Below, piece after piece: positions 1-6,099 of a stretch of DNA of 9,060 bases. Location: contig JALZWC010000790.1 of the NCBI GenBank assembly GCA_023300255.1, forward strand, positions 1 to 9,060, read 5' to 3'. Under the pieces are notes generated by a model that worked only from the letters and a program-made list of their open reading frames with translations, ran no database searches and was not told the origin of the DNA. Source of the DNA: Saprospiraceae bacterium. Its GTDB lineage: Bacteria; Bacteroidota; Bacteroidia; Chitinophagales; Saprospiraceae. The first letter of the stretch is position 1, and the number at the start of each line of letters is the position of its first letter. Made by a program: the position numbers and the translations under genes.

Positions 1-38
1 GCAGCAGGATGTATTACTTTTAGTCCGTCCGTACTCAT
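1..38 (-). CDS. lpxA: Start of UDP-N-acetylglucosamine acyltransferase LpxA (partial, runs off left edge)
   Basis: Only the first 12 codons are present, read leftward from an ATG at 38-36. They translate to MSTDGLKVIHPA and the frame stays open to the window edge. The 'IHP' segment right after a short leader is how LpxA proteins usually begin before the left-handed beta-helix of hexapeptide repeats. LpxA transfers a 3-hydroxyacyl chain from ACP to UDP-GlcNAc, the first step of lipid A synthesis in the cytoplasm. An AGAAG-like purine stretch lies about 8 bases upstream of the ATG. The position, 90 bp downstream of lpxC-fabZ on the same strand, matches the gene order common in Bacteroidota. The call rests on this context plus about 12 residues; the rest of the protein cannot be checked here. 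Confidence 0.7.
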   Translation of the reverse strand, partial: MSTDGLKVIHPA

Positions 39-128
39 TAGTCTATTCTTCTGTACACAAGTTTTTAAATGCTAATTGAATTATTTGATAATACTTAGGC
101 ATATCAAAGTAACGAGGAAATAATAATC

Positions 129-1526
129 TTACTCCGATTCTCTTTTAACAATTTGAGCTGTTAAGTCTCCTTCAGATACAATCTTATTGCCAACATAAGC
201 GGTGCCTCGCATTTGACAAACCCCTCTTCTTATCGGCGCCAATAATTCCATTTTTAATATTACGGTATCTCCTGGCACTACCATATTCTTAAACTTAGCA
301 TTATCTATTTTCAAGAAATAGGTATTCCATTTAACAGATGGATCTACCAATGATAAGGCCAAAATCCCCCCAGCCTGCGCCAATGCTTCCATTTGCAAAA
401 CACCAGGCATTAATGGATTCCCAGGAAAATGTCCTTGAAAAAAGTATTCATCATGCGTAACATTCTTTATACCTACTACATGAGTATCTGATAATTCTAT
501 AATCTTATCTACTAGTAAAAAAGGATGTCGATGTGGTAATAATTCTTGTATTTGAACAGAATTATATAATGGCGTAGCATTTGGGTTGTAGCGAGGTTTT
601 CCTTTTAATTTTTTTTGCTCTACGAAAATAGCTCTTAGTTTTTTAGCAAAATTAGTATTGGCTTGATGCCCTGGTTTAGTAACAATAATTTTTCCCTTAA
701 TTGGTTTATTAATTAAGGCTAAATCACCAATCAAGTCTAATAGTTTGTGTCGAGCAGCTTCATTAGGAAATTGCAGTTTCTTTGTATTTAAAATACCGTT
801 TTCTATAGTAAAATCTGCTGCTGGATGTCCTATCTTTTTCGCTAATTGTCCTAGCGCTTTCTGGCTCATTTTTTTATCAGCAAAGACAATCGCATTATCT
901 AAGCTCCCTCCCTTTATAAGTCCTTCTTTCGCTAACTTTTCTAATTCACTTAATAAAACAAATGTTCTACAGGGAGCAATCTCTTTCGGGTAGTCTTCTA
1001 GTTTATTAAGCGTTGCATACTGTCCATTCAATACTTCTGCTTCGTAGTCTAGCAGCACTGTCACCTCAAAGGTATCCGACGGCAAAGCGATAAATTTGGC
1101 ACCAGTTTCTTCGTCTACATATTCAATCGGTTCTTCAATGACCAAATATTCTCTTTCTTTTTCTTGTTCTTTTTTGCCTGCTTTTTTCAACAACTTCATC
1201 CATTCTTTAGCACTGCCATCCATAATAGGGATTTCGGCGCCATCTACTTCCACTAAAACATTATCAATAGCTGAAGCCGATAGAGCAGATAATAGGTGCT
1301 CTACCGTGTAAATATCCGTATCTCCTACTTTTAAGCAAGTACTTCTATTACTAGATGCTACTTTATTAGGATCAGCTGCGATAGTAGCTGATTTTTCTAT
1401 ATCTACCCTTCTAAATTTAATACCATGATTATCTACAGCAGGTAGAAGAGAGACTGTTGTTGTTTGACCTGTATGGAGTCCAATTCCTTGAAGAGAGACC
1501 TTCTTTTCTATAGTCTGTTGTTTCAT
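129..1526 (-). CDS. lpxC-fabZ: Bifunctional UDP-3-O-acyl-N-acetylglucosamine deacetylase / 3-hydroxyacyl-ACP dehydratase (LpxC-FabZ fusion)
   Basis: The 465-residue protein joins two enzymes. Residues about 1-305 are LpxC, the Zn-dependent deacetylase that commits UDP-GlcNAc to lipid A. It has the N-terminal GIGLHTG, the first zinc histidine in VEHLLSAL (H77), the HxxxD zinc pair in NEAARHKLLDLIGDL (H260, D264) and a conserved histidine in KPGHQAN (H287). Residues about 320-462 are FabZ, the hot-dog-fold dehydratase of fatty acid elongation. It has LLPHRHPFLLVDKI (329-342) and the active-site block GHFPGNPLMPGVLQMEA, with H366 and E380 as the catalytic pair. A short Lys-rich linker (about 303-318) joins them. 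Both halves keep their key residues, so both are probably active. This fusion is typical of Bacteroidota. The ATG at 1526 gives the expected N-terminus. lpxD, often found just upstream, is not in this window; lpxA follows. Confidence 0.97.
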   Translation of the reverse strand: MKQQTIEKKVSLQGIGLHTGQTTTVSLLPAVDNHGIKFRRVDIEKSATIAADPNKVASSNRSTCLKVGDTDIYTVEHLLSALSASAIDNVLVEVDGAEIPIMDGSAKEWMKLLKKAGKKEQEKEREYLVIEEPIEYVDEETGAKFIALPSDTFEVTVLLDYEAEVLNGQYATLNKLEDYPKEIAPCRTFVLLSELEKLAKEGLIKGGSLDNAIVFADKKMSQKALGQLAKKIGHPAADFTIENGILNTKKLQFPNEAARHKLLDLIGDLALINKPIKGKIIVTKPGHQANTNFAKKLRAIFVEQKKLKGKPRYNPNATPLYNSVQIQELLPHRHPFLLVDKIIELSDTHVVGIKNVTHDEYFFQGHFPGNPLMPGVLQMEALAQAGGILALSLVDPSVKWNTYFLKIDNAKFKNMVVPGDTVILKMELLAPIRRGVCQMRGTAYVGNKIVSEGDLTAQIVKRESE

Positions 1527-1608
1527 GCAATACTACTTCTTGTGTTCTGTGTAGTACTAATAAATTAATTTGAATCCATATAAAAAGTAGAATAGAGCGT
1601 AGAGAATG

Positions 1609-1660
1609 GAGAGTAGAGAGGTATTTCGTCTATTTTTAAACGAAATACATCTCTACTCTC
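1609..1660. repeat. Long imperfect hairpin in the lpxC upstream leader
   Basis: An inverted repeat pairs 1609-1629 with 1640-1660 around a 10-nt loop (1630-1639). The inner 9 bp (gtatttcgt/acgaaatac) are perfect, and beyond one G.A mismatch (1620/1649) the gagtagaga arm pairs with tctctactc. A second copy of the adjacent motif agaatggaga lies at 1603-1612, with its inverse at 1671-1680. No U-tract follows on either strand, so this is a repeat or leader structure and not a standard terminator. Confidence 0.75.
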
Positions 1661-1711
1661 TGCGCTAGCTTCTCCATTCTAAAACCTATATAGTTTTAAA
1701 ATAAATTAGTA

Positions 1712-1719
1712 CAAAAATA
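1712..1719 (-). promoter_or_regulatory. Candidate -7 promoter element for lpxC-fabZ
   Basis: On the minus strand this reads TATTTTTG, matching the Bacteroidota -7 consensus TAnnTTTG. A possible -33 TTTG lies at 1749-1746, but its spacing (26 nt) is longer than the usual 19-21, so the assignment is weak. If it is used, the lpxC mRNA would carry a leader of about 180 nt that contains the hairpin at 1609-1660. Confidence 0.35.
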
Positions 1720-1869
1720 AAATGCGAAGTTACTAAAAGCTACCTGCAAAAAGTAGCGTTAAATTTTGTTTATACCCCAGCAATCTCTCTTTTTGGTAAA
1801 AAAATCAGAAAGGAAACATTAATTCTACAGGTTATTGCCATATTACTACTTCTTAAATACAATTTCTTG

Positions 1870-1877
1870 TAATTTTG
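1870..1877 (+). promoter_or_regulatory. Candidate -7 promoter element for the DUF5606 gene
   Basis: TAATTTTG followed by CAC matches the Bacteroidota -7 element TAnnTTTG exactly. No good -33 TTG lies 19-21 nt upstream. Transcription would start near 1884, giving a leader of about 68 nt before the ATG at 1952. Confidence 0.5.
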
Positions 1878-1951
1878 CACCCGCTTAGAAAAAACAACTT
1901 TAAAGGGAATAAATTGAACGGTTTTTATGACCTAGACTCAAAAAAATATAG

Positions 1952-2455
1952 ATGAATTTAGAAAAATTAGTAGTTATCAGTGGTTTAGGAGGGGTGCAGA
2001 AAGTAGCTGCTAACCGCAGTAATGGGTTAATTATTCAAGATATTGATAGTGGAAAGAAGCGTTTTGTTGGATCTAGAAAACACCAATTTACGCCACTTGG
2101 CTCTGTGACAATCTATTCTCAGGACCCAGATGATGTTATCAAGTTATCGGATGTATTTGAAGTAATGTTAGAGAAAAAAGATAGTTTAGCTATTATACCA
2201 GCTAATTCTTCAAAAGTGGAGCTACATGCTTATTTTTCACAAATTATGCCTAAGTATGACGCAGATAACGTGCATGCAAGTGATATGAAAAAAATCATTA
2301 AATGGTTTAATTACTTACAAGAGCGAGACATTTTTACTCAATTAGAGGCAGAAGAAAAAGAAGCAGCAGCTAAAGCAGAGGCGGAAGAAGCCACTAAAGA
2401 AACAACAGAAGTAGACACTACAAAAAAAGCAGTCACTGAGGAACCAGCAAAATAG
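1952..2455 (+). CDS. DUF5606 family protein (function unknown, Bacteroidota-specific)
   Basis: This is a 167-residue cytoplasmic protein with no signal peptide or membrane span. The N-terminal part (about 1-57; MNLEKLVVISGLGGVQKV, then NGLIIQDIDSGKKRFVG and FTPLGSVTIYS) has the short beta-strand pattern of the DUF5606 N-terminal domain, which looks like a small SH3/Tudor-type barrel. A helical second part follows (about 62-126, with DVFEVMLEKK and MKKIIKWFNYLQERDIF). The last 40 residues are an Ala/Glu/Lys/Thr-rich low-complexity tail, probably disordered. The family is conserved in Bacteroidota and, to my knowledge, has no proven role. In other genomes I recall it near def, ruvX or mazG; here it stands alone. 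There is no clear Shine-Dalgarno sequence before the ATG. Family assignment is by recognition of the N-terminal pattern and length. Confidence 0.8.
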   Translation: MNLEKLVVISGLGGVQKVAANRSNGLIIQDIDSGKKRFVGSRKHQFTPLGSVTIYSQDPDDVIKLSDVFEVMLEKKDSLAIIPANSSKVELHAYFSQIMPKYDADNVHASDMKKIIKWFNYLQERDIFTQLEAEEKEAAAKAEAEEATKETTEVDTTKKAVTEEPAK

Positions 2456-2480
2456 AGACAGTCCTTGCCTACATTGGCAT

Positions 2481-2545
2481 CTTTTTTGAAAATCAAAAAA
2501 GGGTAAGTACTTGGGAGCGAATGATTCCTAAGTACTTACTCTGTT
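2481..2545 (+). terminator. Probable terminator after the DUF5606 gene (two adjacent hairpins)
   Basis: The first hairpin is CTTTTTTG (2481-2488) with CAAAAAAG (2494-2501) and a 5-nt loop. The second is stronger: 2503-2517 pairs with 2525-2539 in a 15-bp stem with two G-U wobbles and a 7-nt loop, followed by the moderately T-rich tctgtttta. It begins about 25 bp after the stop codon. The U-tract is imperfect, so termination efficiency is uncertain. Confidence 0.55.
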
Positions 2546-2677
2546 TTATCCTTCCCAATTTATCTCTCCACTTTCCTCCTTTCCCATGTTGTATAGATAT
2601 TTCAAAAGACAGTTGCAGACTATTTGTACTATATCCTTTTGATAATATCTAACAAGTCACTACCTTTAATATAGAAA

Positions 2678-2710
2678 TTGTTTAAAAATGAATTGATGCA
2701 TTATTATTTG
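2678..2710 (+). promoter_or_regulatory. Candidate promoter for the small membrane ORF
   Basis: A TTG at 2678-2680 is followed after 21 nt by TATTATTTG (2702-2710), one base longer than the TAnnTTTG consensus. The spacing fits the Bacteroidota -33/-7 layout. Transcription would begin near 2717, about 37 nt before the ATG at 2754. Confidence 0.3.
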
Positions 2711-2753
2711 CAAGTCATTCTTAAGCAGCTTCCTATAAATTCATTAAATAATT

Positions 2754-2867
2754 ATGTTATCTGAGAACAACACTCACCTCTTAAAGGATGTAAGATTCTG
2801 GTTATTAATTATTTCTTTAACTATTCTATTAGTAATAGTTGGAAATAATTACTGGATGACCGCCTAA
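2754..2867 (+). CDS. Possible small single-span membrane protein (37 aa)
   Basis: ATG at 2754 to TAA at 2865-2867 encodes 37 residues. A polar N-terminus (MLSENNTHLLKDVR) is followed by one hydrophobic span (FWLLIISLTILLVIVG, about residues 15-30) and a short polar tail (NNYWMTA). An acidic/basic head, one aromatic-flanked helix and a short tail is a credible layout for a small bitopic membrane protein. A promoter-like TTG-21-TATTATTTG lies upstream, and a strong terminator-like hairpin lies downstream at 3040-3102. The caveat is that T-rich codons in AT-rich DNA often give hydrophobic ORFs by chance, and no Shine-Dalgarno sequence is visible. I do not recognise a family and assign no function. 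Confidence 0.4.
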   Translation: MLSENNTHLLKDVRFWLLIISLTILLVIVGNNYWMTA

Positions 2868-2987
2868 GTGAAGTAATAAGTATAAAGTAGTAAGTATGAA
2901 GTCGTAAGACGTTGACAGCCAATGTTTAAAAAATCATAATGGTCTACTTTGTTTTGACACTTTTACTAAGGAATGAAAGAATGGTGC

Positions 2988-3023
2988 AAAAAAAATAGAC
3001 ACGATCCACCCCTGAATCGCGTC
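2988..3023 (-). terminator. Candidate minus-strand intrinsic terminator
   Basis: GACACGAT (2998-3005) pairs with ATCGCGTC (3016-3023), 7 of 8 positions, around a 10-nt loop. On the minus strand the stem is followed by TA and then eight T's (complement of A's at 2988-2995). It would stop transcription arriving from the right, but the nearest minus-strand gene in that direction ends at 4142. Alternatively it is part of a plus-strand RNA structure. Confidence 0.4.
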
Positions 3024-3039
3024 CATTGAACCAAACGTT

Positions 3040-3102
3040 ATGACCAGTTTAAATAGCTTTTAAAATAGGTCTAAAAGCTATTCAGACTGGTCATTTTTTT
3101 TT
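3040..3102 (+). terminator. Strong plus-strand intrinsic terminator
   Basis: 3040-3062 pairs with 3072-3094 in a 23-bp stem (21 Watson-Crick pairs, one G-U wobble, one mismatch) with a 9-nt loop (3063-3071), followed directly by nine T's (3094-3102). This is a textbook Rho-independent terminator shape. The only candidate coding sequence upstream that it could serve is the small ORF at 2754-2867, or an unannotated RNA in 2870-3040. Confidence 0.75.
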
Positions 3103-3449
3103 ACTAAACACTCATAGAAACAGTAGTCAGTAGTATTACAGCTGTGGGATTTTGAAAGGGGGTATACTTAAATCTAGGATTCGGGAGTTACCTGTAAAAT
3201 CCCGACCACTGTCTCTTGTATTGTGTTTGCGCGTTCTATGTTTAAATAGGATTGGATATGATGGAATTTGTATCTTGTCAATGCGTTTCAAAGCATTAAC
3301 TTTCCTTGTTATAAATAATCGGTTATTTGGGAAATTGTAGAGGGATTATCTCAACAGTAATATCGTTGAATTAATGGCTTTTATTTTTAGTAAATTACCA
3401 GTATAGAAGTTATCGGCCTAACAGTATCAATAAACAAAATTCTCCTCCC

Positions 3450-3952
3450 TAAAAACAACTCCCGTATCTCAAAATCTTCGCACTCTTGATGGTTTAAGTT
3501 TTTAACTTAAACCCTATATCAAACCATCTACAAAACTCTAAACAACTACAAAAAAAACTCTGACACCTACTCCTTGCACAACAAGTGAGTTTGGGCAGTT
3601 TCTTTCTATATTAAGTAGTCGATCTAATGCAATTACGAAAATAAAAAAATTGAAGTATTCCTTAAAAAAGACGCTTCCTTTAGTACCGTTACGTGTGTAT
3701 TGTAAGTCCTGTGATTAGCTTAGGAATGTGTATGGAATAAGTTCGTAATTTAGGGTAGCTTATTTTGTTCTTAGTTTTTGCTTTAATGAAGGATAATTGT
3801 TGATACTTCGACTGAATTAAAGTGAAAAATAAGAGCAAAAGAAGCAGCATAAATTACGAAGTTATTTCATACACATTCCTTAATATTAGGTTTAAGTTAC
3901 AAATTTAAACCATCGACTATGCGAAGATATTGAGCTAAAGGAGTTGTTCTTA
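3450..3952. repeat. Nested palindromic element with inverted ends (possible non-autonomous mobile element or large structured RNA)
   Basis: The end arms 3450-3513 and 3889-3952 are inverted copies of each other, about 53 of 64 positions identical by hand alignment. Shared blocks include ggtttaagtt, taaaccatc, gcgaagat, tgag and gagttgtt. Between them lies an ordinary stretch (3514-3718) and a second palindrome (3719-3883). The left arm also contains its own perfect 10-bp hairpin, GGTTTAAGTT-TTT-AACTTAAACC (3491-3513). No ORF of useful length and no transposase remnant is visible inside, and I found no clear target duplication. Confidence 0.7.
3719..3883. repeat. 165-bp imperfect palindrome inside the 3450-3952 element
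   Basis: 3719-3751 is the inverse of 3851-3883 with about three mismatches in 33; both carry aggaatgtgtatg and cgtaattta in opposite orientation. The similarity continues inward at roughly 80 percent to ctttaat (3781-3787) and attaaag (3816-3822), leaving about 28 nt at the centre. As RNA on either strand this would fold into a hairpin with a stem of about 65-70 bp. Confidence 0.8.
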
Positions 3953-3987
3953 ACGGGGGTAGTCTTGTCTATTATTATAGGCTACCT

Positions 3988-4013
3988 GCCTGAATGACTT
4001 CGGTCGGTCGGGC
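3988..4013. repeat. UUCG-capped GC-rich hairpin (REP-like)
   Basis: 3988-3998 (gcctgaatgac) pairs with 4003-4013 (gtcggtcgggc), with one mismatch and two G-U pairs, closing a C(TTCG)G tetraloop at 3999-4002. It is much more GC-rich than its surroundings. No U-tract follows. It looks like a dispersed intergenic palindrome, but whether it recurs in the genome cannot be seen here. Confidence 0.6.
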
Positions 4014-4141
4014 TTCCTGTTTCTATAATTTATTCTTTCATTTTGCCTTAAGTCTTTGTGTCCTTTTATCGGTTAGTGATACCTTGACAAAGGGGGAGCT
4101 TATCGAGAAATAATTCCCGATAAGCATTTCCCTGTTGACGC

Positions 4142-5395
4142 CTAATGATTCTCTTTTGATTTTTCCTTAGTAGGTACCTTTTCGGTTTTGGGGGATGTGT
4201 ATTTGCTCTGTTGTTGTTTAACTCCCTTTTGGGCAAAAAGCCCGTCGTAGACATTGGTGCTGTAGAAATCTGCTGCTGCATAGCCCATATAATTTCTTAT
4301 AGTTGCATCCGCACCATTTTCTAATAAGTAAGTAACAGCCATATCCATGTAGTTTGTAGATGCCAACATCAGAGGGGTATCACCCTGGAGGTTTTGATGA
4401 TTGATATTGGCATGCTCTTGAACAAGTGCTTGTATATTAGGGGATATACCCTTCGTAGAGGCAACGCTTAAAGCCGTATTCTCCATGAAGTCTAGTGTTT
4501 CCATTTCAGCGCCATGATTGACTAACAATCGAATAATTTCGGGATTGCCAAACTCAGCCGCTATATGGATTAGAGGGGTTCCTATTTTAGTTTTCCAATT
4601 GGCATCGCCAGTAGCGTCTTCACTCTTACTGATTAAAATACCAGCAATTAAATCGTAGCCATTTTTAGTAGCAATGTAAAGGGGAGTTTCTCCATTATCA
4701 TTGGGCTGATTCACGACTGCTTTATGGTCGATCAAAAAAGCCACGGTACGGGGTTTATTGGTTTCTACAGCTCTGGCAAGAGGGGTAGTGCCATTGCTCT
4801 TTCGGTCAACTTTTGCACCTCCTTGAATTAAATCTTCCAAAAGGTACAGGTCGCCTAATCCTAGCGCAAGAAAGAGGGGGGTCTCTCCTGCATCGTTCTT
4901 CAAAGCGGCTTTTGCTCGCTTAGCTACCAGTTTGATAATATCTAAATTACCATTTTTAATAGCCAAGGTCAGAGGGGTTTCGCCTACTTCGTTTTTTCGG
5001 TTAATAACTGCCTTTTTAGACAAGGCTTCCACCATGTGGATGTCTTGCTTTAGTATTGCGAGCGTGAGCGCAGTTTCCCCAGCCGCATTATGTCGATAGT
5101 AATTGATACTGTCTCTTTTCATGTCCGCTACGCGCTTAGCATTACCTGAATTGACAATATCAAAGGTTAATTGAGAGGTCGGTTTTTTAGTTTTTTTTCT
5201 AACTTTCTTCTTTTTCTTTTTTCGAACATCGGAATTAATTTCTGGTGTAGCGACTATCTCTTCCATTGCTTCTTCAGTGGAGGGAGGAACAACCATTACA
5301 TCTTCTTCAGGAATAAAGACTCCAGATTCTTCTTGAGCCTGTGTCAAATTCATATTGCATACAAAAGCAAGCAAAATTAACAGAGAATGTCTCAT
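4142..5395 (-). CDS. Exported ankyrin-repeat protein
   Basis: This 417-residue protein starts with a signal peptide (MRHSLLILLAFVCNMNLTQA, probable cleavage after A20), so it should reach the periplasm or beyond. An acidic stretch (about 21-55) follows, then a very basic patch (58-72, with a run of six lysines). From about residue 74 to 391 come nine to ten ankyrin repeats of about 33 residues. The repeats carry the [G-E/T-T-P-L] turn signature: GETAL (106), GETPL (138), GETPL (170), GTTPL (202), GETPL (235), GTPL (272), GDTPL (338). The Lys/Glu/Gln-rich tail has no catalytic domain, lipobox or obvious type IX sorting domain. Ankyrin repeats bind other proteins; the partner cannot be told. 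The gene stands alone on this strand with long gene-free flanks, and no TAnnTTTG element is clear upstream. The family call is firm, the function unknown. Confidence 0.93.
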   Translation of the reverse strand: MRHSLLILLAFVCNMNLTQAQEESGVFIPEEDVMVVPPSTEEAMEEIVATPEINSDVRKKKKKKVRKKTKKPTSQLTFDIVNSGNAKRVADMKRDSINYYRHNAAGETALTLAILKQDIHMVEALSKKAVINRKNEVGETPLTLAIKNGNLDIIKLVAKRAKAALKNDAGETPLFLALGLGDLYLLEDLIQGGAKVDRKSNGTTPLARAVETNKPRTVAFLIDHKAVVNQPNDNGETPLYIATKNGYDLIAGILISKSEDATGDANWKTKIGTPLIHIAAEFGNPEIIRLLVNHGAEMETLDFMENTALSVASTKGISPNIQALVQEHANINHQNLQGDTPLMLASTNYMDMAVTYLLENGADATIRNYMGYAAADFYSTNVYDGLFAQKGVKQQQSKYTSPKTEKVPTKEKSKENH

Positions 5396-5990
5396 AACTG
5401 TTATTTTTATAGCACCTGAATCGGGAGATATTCAAGTACTCGGTTAAGGTTTTTGAAAACGGAACAATGTAACGTTCTAACCAGATGCTTTGCTTTTATA
5501 TAGATCTATTAAATTAGGGTATAGATCCATTGTTTATGAAAAAGGTGATGGTGTCTGTTCTATAGATTTTATGCTGTAGATCTTGTCATAGCATTTAGAG
5601 TCTGGCTCCTGTACGATGACTAGAGACGGTCTTGATTACCAACGATGTTTGAAATAAATTACGAATTGAATAGACTACCCTTTTTGGGTAGCGAAGAAAT
5701 AATATGTAGTAAACAAGTGTAGAAGATTTAGCGGATAGGCAGTTTGTATTTTCTTTTTATTTATTTAAAATATACATTCCTAAAATGCTTTTCGAGCTAT
5801 ATTTATTTTACAAAGTGTATATTTTTTTCAAAAAAAAATTTCATTAAAACTATTTTTTTTTATAAAAGTCTAATTACTAGCTTATTATGAAAATATTGTG
5901 CTTGTATTTTTTTCCATAAATACTATAATTCAATATGGAACTAGTATCTTTAGCAATTTTAAAATATTTATTTATACTCAGATTAATTCA

Positions 5991-6017
5991 CGCAGAGGGC
6001 GCAGAGTCCGCAGAGTC
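5991..6017. repeat. Three 9-bp tandem repeats (CGCAGAGnn) bracketed by 8-bp direct repeats
   Basis: The units are CGCAGAGGG, CGCAGAGTC and CGCAGAGTC. The octamer GATTAATT stands on both sides (5981-5988 and 6018-6025) in the same orientation. CGCAGAG-type tandem repeats after 'TTCA' are, as I recall, a dispersed intergenic repeat in many environmental bacteria. The bracketing octamers suggest insertion with duplication or replication slippage. Confidence 0.85.
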
Positions 6018-6041
6018 GATTAATTTGATAACCATATTCTC

Positions 6042-6062
6042 TACGTGATAAAACTGCACGTA
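6042..6062. promoter_or_regulatory. Short inverted repeat upstream of pyrD (possible operator or hairpin)
   Basis: TACGTG (6042-6047) and CACGTA (6057-6062) form a perfect 6-bp inverted repeat with a 9-nt spacer, ending 37 nt before the pyrD start. A TAATTTG element (6021-6027), one base short of the -7 consensus, lies just upstream. A regulatory role is only inferred from position. Confidence 0.25.
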
Positions 6063-6099
6063 CTATAGACTACTGGACATTTTATTCAGAACAAAAACT

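Larger units (their letters stand above)
1527..1951. other. Divergent intergenic region between lpxC-fabZ and the DUF5606 gene
   Basis: These 425 bp hold no ORF I would call. They contain the leader hairpin at 1609-1660, a minus-strand TAnnTTTG element at 1719-1712, a small 5-bp hairpin GCTAC/GTAGC (1739-1743 with 1753-1757), and a plus-strand TAATTTTG element at 1870-1877. It is probably a two-way promoter region. Confidence 0.7.
2868..4141. other. Gene-free region between the small ORF and the ankyrin gene
   Basis: No credible protein gene is seen on either strand; the few open frames use TTG starts or run antisense. Besides the structures listed separately, it has an aagtag/aagtat-type degenerate repeat at about 2870-2910, a TACTTTG element (2945-2951) that could be a weak -7 site, and the hairpin GCTTATCG/CGATAAGC (4098-4105 with 4118-4125). 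That hairpin lies just past the ankyrin gene stop but lacks a U-tract on the minus strand. Confidence 0.6.
5396..6099. other. AT-rich gene-free region between the ankyrin gene and pyrD
   Basis: About 700 bp with no credible ORF. It holds a perfect small hairpin CTACCC-TTTTT-GGGTAG (5675-5691), a very AT-rich stretch (about 5740-5960) with the mirror-like run T7-C-A9 (5822-5838), several TAGATC-type words at 5500-5580, the 9-bp tandem repeat at 5991-6017, and a short inverted repeat at 6042-6062 near pyrD. I see no RNA gene I can name. Confidence 0.65.

Noticed and set aside
52..111. A 19-codon minus-strand ORF (starts MPKYYQ, ends CTEE) between lpxC-fabZ and lpxA
   Set aside because: It is very short, has no ribosome site, and nothing supports translation; it is more likely spacer.
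745..1311. Plus-strand ORFs of 82 and 71 codons antisense to lpxC-fabZ
   Set aside because: They are shadows of a gene whose active-site residues are all intact.
2998..3094. tRNA or riboswitch reading of the paired hairpins
   Set aside because: No cloverleaf, no TPsiC-type motif, and no gene follows closely that a riboswitch could control.
3152..3340. 62-codon plus-strand ORF with TTG start after the strong terminator
   Set aside because: It starts with TTG, has no clear domain, an odd Cys/Leu/Arg composition, and no promoter; probably chance.
3450..3952. Insertion sequence with transposase
   Set aside because: The inverted arms suggest a mobile element, but no ORF or transposase fragment is found in any frame.
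4066..4281. 71-codon minus-strand ORF overlapping the 3' end of the ankyrin gene
   Set aside because: It overlaps a well-supported gene on the same strand in another frame and has a composition typical of shadow frames.
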